From Hanleya hanleyi (taxonomy: Eukaryota; Mollusca; Polyplacophora; Lepidopleurida; Hanleyidae), in contig JAVTVY010019621.1 in assembly GCA_036873755.1 (NCBI GenBank), positions 1 to 64,000 of the forward strand: 64,000 bases of DNA, written 5' to 3'. Made by a program: the position numbers and the translations under genes. Below, piece after piece: positions 58,830 through 64,000 of this stretch. The notes beneath the pieces are model-generated. The model was not told the origin of the DNA, did no database searches, and worked only from the letters and a program-made list of their open reading frames with translations. Every line of letters begins with the position of its first letter. The stretch's first letter is position 1.

Positions 58830-60235
58830 TGTAAAACTGTAAAATGCATGTTTTATTTTTCGTTTATTTTTTATTTTGCTGCATGTTTGGGCCCGGAAAA
58901 AGTATCCGTAATCTTCCACTGATATATAACGTAGTTGGCAAACCTGTCTCATAGTCTGTGAAACCCAAATTGTATGAAAATTCAACGCAAACAACATGTG
59001 CTATTTTTCTTTGTTTTTATTCAAAATTCATATTTACTTTTGGGTCAAATTTATATTTCCATGCTTGATTGAGACTGGAAATGCATTAAAACTTCCACCA
59101 GCATGTCCCGTAGCCCATAAGACTTTTACGTGGTCTGCCAAATCAAAATTGTGCGATTTATCAACGCGCAGCACATGTACCAAATTCATGTATTTATTAT
59201 GTAAAATGCAGGTTTGCTTTTTTCTGCAAATTCATATTTCCCTGCCTGTTTCAGATTAAAAAACCATTAGCAAAGTTTTGATAACATGTGGTGTAGATGA
59301 TAAACCTGTCACGTAGTCCTTGAAATCCAAATTGTGCAAAAATTCAACGCAAACAACATGCATAATATTGTAGCATTTTGTAATAGTCATGTTGATTTTT
59401 GGGTCAAATTCATATTTCCTTCCTTGCTTGGGACTGGGAATGCATTGGAAAACTTCCGCCAACATGTCCCGTAGTCCATAAGACTTTCACGTAGTCTGCC
59501 AAATCAAAATTGTGCGATTTATCAACGCGCAGCACATGTACCAAATTTATGTCTTTGTTATGTAAAATGCAGGTTTGCTTTTTTCCGCGAATTCATATTT
59601 TCCTGCCTGTTTCGGACTGGAAAACAATCAATAAAGTTCCGCCAACATGTGTCGTACATGATAAACCTATCACGTAGTCCGTGAAATCCAAATTGTGTGA
59701 AACTTCAACACAAACAACATGTACTATATTGTAGTATTTTTGTGTAATAGTTCGGTTGATTTTTGGGTCAAATTCATATTTCCCTGCCTGTTTCGGACTG
59801 GAAAACCATCAGTAAACTTCTGCAAACATGTGCTGCTGCCCATAACAGTATCATGTAGTTCACAAGCCAAAAAACGTGTGATTCACAGCAACATGTCACA
59901 TGTATAAGCTTATACATGTACAATGTCATATATGGCATGTTTACTTTTGAATTAATTTCATATTTCCAGTCATGGCATTTACCTGGAGAGCACTGAAAAA
60001 CTTATGCAGACATGTGCCGCTGCCTGTAACTGTACCACGCAGTCCACAGACCACTAATCCTGCAATTTACAGCGACATAGCACATATACATGTACAATGC
60101 TTTGGCATATGTTTACCTTTAAATTTATTTCATAGTTCCAGCCATAAACTTGATGTAAGATACAATAATCTTCTGCCAACATGTTGTAAAGTCCATAAAC
60201 CTGTCACGTAGGTCATGAAGCACATAAGCATCAGA
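58830..60235. repeat. 180-bp satellite, about eight diverged copies
   Basis: The landmark AATTCATATTTCC (variants) recurs about every 180 bp, near 59051, 59231, 59411, 59591, 59771, 59955 and 60130. Each is followed by a GACTGGAAA-type block, then CCNNCATGT, CACGTAGTC and CAAATTGTG. Units alternate in two subtypes over the first part (360-bp dimer). Divergence rises toward the right end. Confidence 0.85.
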
Positions 60236-62867
60236 GTCAGTGATTGGCCACAACCCCCCACCCCCTGATTCCTCAGGAAATAAACATTACGCATGTAATG
60301 ATGACCGGCAGAGTGATACATGTGTCAATCGGTCAGACATTTTCAAGGATGCCCAGTTTTACCTCAAAACAACCATGCCGGACTTCATTCCTTCTCTCAG
60401 AATAATTGGATCTAACTTTTACAAAACCTGCAGCCCCCAATAGCTCCTGGATCTAGACCACATACATGAAGGGATCTAGTTTATCGGTGCTATGGCAAAA
60501 ATATCATGTAGAATGGGTTGTGTGGATAATATCAGATTCATGAAAGTTGAAGTCCTGCAGCATGCTCCACAAATATCATCAAAGGTCATACAACTTTCTG
60601 GTCTGCGCCAGTGTGGATCTATACTTTTTTTTTTTTTTTTTTTTTTTTACAAAATTATCTCCCTTGACCAGGTGAGGACTTGAATGTGTCAGAAATGATT
60701 TAGCTTCTAGAAACAAAGACTTCATTTCCTGAGTACCATGGTGTTATATATTGTTATGATTGGCTTAACTTTAGCTGCTGAAGATATTTCTAATTTGAGG
60801 ATACTGGGCAATCATACTAAATTTATTTTCATAACTTCATTTATTTTCACAATAAGCAACATAATCGAGATTACCAAGTGAAGTTTTACAAAATAATATA
60901 ATACGCATCATGGATCTCCTTCAGTTTAGTGTAGACATATATACCCTTGGATATCTGTTACCCTGATTCAGTCATAATATTGTCTGTATTATATTGATGT
61001 GGACAAGGAATATACATAATTATTTGATAGTATTATTAATTGTATGTTGTTTATGATTAACATGAATTTTTTATTCGCTGGAATCCAGCCATTTGTTCCA
61101 TATTGGCAATATTCTCATCAGCCATCACCATTCAATATGAATGTGATACATGTACAAGTCCATGGTAATTGATACATTATGGTGAAGGTGACCTGTAACC
61201 ACCAGTATACAAAATTATTCCGAGCCCATTGAATCCACACATGATGCCGAGACAGATCAGAACGAAGTGTCGGTAAAATCAGATGTGTTTTGTAGAGGAT
61301 TCTGTCAATGAGGATGCTATACTGTACACGTACAAAATATGAAGTGTTGATGTGTAGGGCCCATAGCATAAAATCACAAGCAAGTTGGTAAAACTAGGCA
61401 CACATGGTCTCATTTCTGCCGCTAACGTGTTGATTTGGGTGGGGGTGTCCTCTCATGTATTCCAGGTTTTCCATCAATATACTCTATTCCATACCCCAAT
61501 ATTTCAAGCACGTGAAATCAAAGAAATATTATTTGCGGGGAATGCGACTTCCACATCCCTAGCTGGACATGCTAGTGGGGAACTTCACGTTAATTACCAT
61601 TGGTGAAGTTCACGTCAACAAATGCAAAATTGAGCTTGGCATCCGGCCATATGTTATTCAGTGATGTACTATTCCCCTACTGACCCTGTTGCCTCGACGG
61701 AGGTCTTTGCGCTTATTCAGCGCTTGTTTCAAGACGCCCGCCATGAGGTATGGCTGTTTATGGCCGTTTAGTTTTGTTCCTCAATTAAGTGTCGCCTCCT
61801 GCTAGACGAGAGAACTAAACATTCCCACGGATAGATATTGGGGATTACCTGTCTCAGCACATGCGAACAGATTTACCTTGGTTGCTCAGCTTACGTCATG
61901 ATGACGTCATCTTGTCGGGATGAGCTACTAGGGCGACTTATTGTCCATTATTTTTAATTTTATTTCTTTTTGAGTTTCTCTCGAGTACGGTTCTGTATAA
62001 TAGAACTGTATTAACTGAGGCATGTACATTAGTGGTGTACGCTTCAATGTAAAAAAAAACATGAATAATTGAAAGCAGTACATTCGACTGAACACGAAGC
62101 TTTCCACTTCCCAAATATTTAATAACATGAGGTTGCACTTAATATGCTTGTCCAAGTGGATTCGCTTCCAGACTATGGGAACATACTCAGTTAAACACTG
62201 TGGTAATACTTATTCGAGAAGTGGAAATCCAGAAAAATTTTCACTTCTACATTCCAACCTCATTAAACATACATGTTTGTGGGTCGTTAGTAGTATGAAG
62301 ACGGCAAATTCCTTATGAAAAATGAGGTTGAGGCGTGAGGCTGGTGTTCTTAATAGTTCTTGAAAACGCTAATAGAACCTCCTGCGATTTGTTGCGAATT
62401 TGCTACCCTACCGTAATACATCTTCTGCTGGTGCAAAATAGTAATTACAATACGAAATCTTTATTCCGATTGCTGTTGTGACACACGATCAGGCCGTAAT
62501 TTTACTGCACCTACTCACCGGGACTGATACAGCCCGAAATCATGCATGGGTACCGGTAAATGCTAGTACAGACAGCAACTCGTGTCGTCGAATTTCACCG
62601 ATGACATATACTCAGGCTATATCTGGTTGTAGATGACATAAAGTAATGTATAGAATTTGAATGATACTTCGAAATGTTAAGCATATTGCTGTCGTTAACT
62701 GGCTGGAAATCCCTACGGCCAAAGTTGGAGAATATACACAATTGACGGTCATCCGCCACAGAGTTTCCCACATGGGAGCCTCACTGCAATATCCTGGGAA
62801 GCCGGGTCAAAATATCTAGCTGCCTGGACTGCTCCTTTCTTTTTCATTTCCACAGGGCCAGACAGCG
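60236..62867. other. Apparently single-copy region, no supported gene
   Basis: No convincing coding sequence. A 24-nt T run lies at 60625-60648 and could be the tail of a minus-strand retroposed fragment. The region is otherwise AT-rich with scattered short ORFs. Confidence 0.4.
60625..60648. repeat. Poly(T) tract
   Basis: 24 consecutive T. On the minus strand it reads as a poly(A) tail, but no recognisable retroposon body was identified next to it. Confidence 0.85.
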
Positions 62868-63805
62868 AGATAGAGTGGGAGCGAGGTAACGAGGTAGAGA
62901 GGTAGCGAGGTCTAGGGAACGAGGGAATGACGTAACGAGGTAGAGATCAAGGGAGCGAGGTAGAGAGGGAGTGATGTCATGAGATAGTGAAGGAGAGAGG
63001 TTACGAGGTAGAGAGGGAGCGATTCAAAGAGGTGGAGAGGCAGCGAGGTAACGAGGTAGAGAGAGCGAGATCACGAGATAATGATGGAGGGAGATAACGA
63101 GGCAGAGAGAGAGAGCGAGATCACGAGATAACGATGGAGGGAGGTAACGAGGTAGAGAGAGAGAGAGCGAGATCGCGAGATAATGATGGAGGGAGGTAAC
63201 GAGGTAGAGAGAGAGAGAGCGAGATCGCGAGATAATGATGGAGGGAGGTAACGAGGTAGAGAGAGAGAGCGAGATCACGAGATAATGATGGAGGGAGGTA
63301 ACGAGGTAGAGAGAGAGAGGGCGAGATCGCGAGATAATGATGGGGGGAGGTAACGAGGTAGAGAGAGAGAGAGCGAGATCACGAGATAATGATGGAGGGA
63401 GGTAACGAGGTAGAGAGAGAGAGCGAGATCACGAGATAATGATGGAGGGAGGTAACGAGGTAGAGAGAGAGAGAGCGAGATCGCGAGATAATGATGGAGG
63501 GAGGTAACGAGGTAGAGAGAGAGCGAGGTAACGAGGCAGAGAGAAAGAGCGAGGTCACTAGGAGAGAGGGAGCGATGTAACGAGATAGAGGGAGAGCGAG
63601 CTAATACGGCAGAGAGAGAGCGAGAGGTAAGACGGTATAGAGGGAGCGAAGTAACGAGGTAGAGAGGGAGCGATGTAACGAGGTAGAGAAGAAGCGAGGT
63701 AAGGGGTCTAGAAATCGAGTGATCGAGGTAACCAGGTAGAAATCATGAAGGCGAGGGAGAGAGGAAGCGAGGTCACGCGGTAGTGGGGTGGGGGGGGGGC
63801 GAGGT
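62868..63805. repeat. GA-rich minisatellite, about 50-bp unit
   Basis: The core ATAATGATGGAGGGAGGTAA recurs about every 50-55 bp from 63078 to about 63490, with variable GAGAGA runs between GGTAGAGAGA and GCGAGATC. Flanks to 62868 and 63805 are looser GCGAGGTAACGAGG repeats. Plus-strand purine content is very high. The Ser/Leu-rich minus-strand ORF is a by-product of the repeat. Confidence 0.88.
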
Positions 63806-64000
63806 AGTGAGGTTGTTGGATGGCCTTATCCGGATTTCATGCTGAAGATTACTGATTGGGTGGTTGTTATACAGTCTACTATAGCTTTATCCATTTTGAA
63901 TATATGTGCCAAATGTTCGAGCCTAGCAATGTTCGTTTATTTTAAATGAATGTATTTTTTTAAGGTAGTCAGAATTTGTAATTACTGCCTTTGATTTTGC
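63806..64000. other. Window end, nothing recognised
   Basis: AT-rich single-copy sequence without ORF or repeat that I can support. Confidence 0.4.

Noticed and set aside
63024..63278. Ser/Leu-rich ORF over the GA-rich repeat
   Set aside because: Low-complexity product of the minisatellite.

Overview
This is metazoan nuclear DNA, most likely from a marine invertebrate; the sequence does not let me name the species. The evidence is replication-dependent histone-type 3' ends, Penelope-like and CR1/Jockey-type retroelement remnants, non-autonomous TIR elements, several satellite families, and no operons or bacterial signals.

Positions 1-39585 hold one tandem array of a unit of about 1.59 kb, entering from the left edge and carrying 21 recognisable gene copies, all on the minus strand. 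Each unit has one compact intronless gene: a TATA box (TATATAAA), an initiator-like TCA about 29 nt downstream, an ATG about 83 nt below the TATA, and a 106-codon ORF. The protein is predicted to be helical, with a coiled-coil N-terminal half and an acidic tail. The stop codon is followed after about 35 nt by GGCTCTTTTCAGAGCC, the metazoan replication-dependent histone mRNA 3' stem-loop, and then by a purine-rich GAAAGAGG resembling the histone downstream element. The protein is not a core histone and I do not recognise its family. Eleven copies are intact at 106 codons. The others are damaged by an 82-bp internal duplication (four copies), a point nonsense mutation, frameshifts, stop loss, a transposon split (two copies) or end truncation. 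This is the most interesting system in the window.

Two copies are split at the same site by a 3.63-kb element with imperfect terminal inverted repeats. Both carry the same flanking deletion, so the second arose by a segmental duplication of about 6.49 kb. The array stops inside gene copy 21, where a 508-bp satellite (about six copies, 39586-42686) begins.

Positions 42686-45360 form a compact cassette with unusually uniform promoters: two paralogous, frame-disrupted minus-strand genes (possibly PC4-like) and one intact divergent plus-strand gene with three C2H2 fingers and a C-terminal domain of unknown function. Each has a TATA box 47-53 bp before its ATG, and a 20-bp tandem repeat lies between the divergent genes. 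This looks like a remnant of a virus-like or large mobile element, but that is inference.

The rest is repeat-rich: a 150-bp repeat with NRF-1-like palindromes and a 34-bp minisatellite with YY1-like sites (45485-46700), solo Penelope-like 3' ends with inverted arms (46990-47835), a 1.52-kb TIR element with a 6-bp target duplication (47945-49467), a 5'-truncated LINE (52640-53572), a degenerate Penelope-like retroelement (53573-55930), a 180-bp satellite (58830-60235) and a GA-rich minisatellite (62868-63805). I see no convincing cellular gene in the intervening single-copy stretches.
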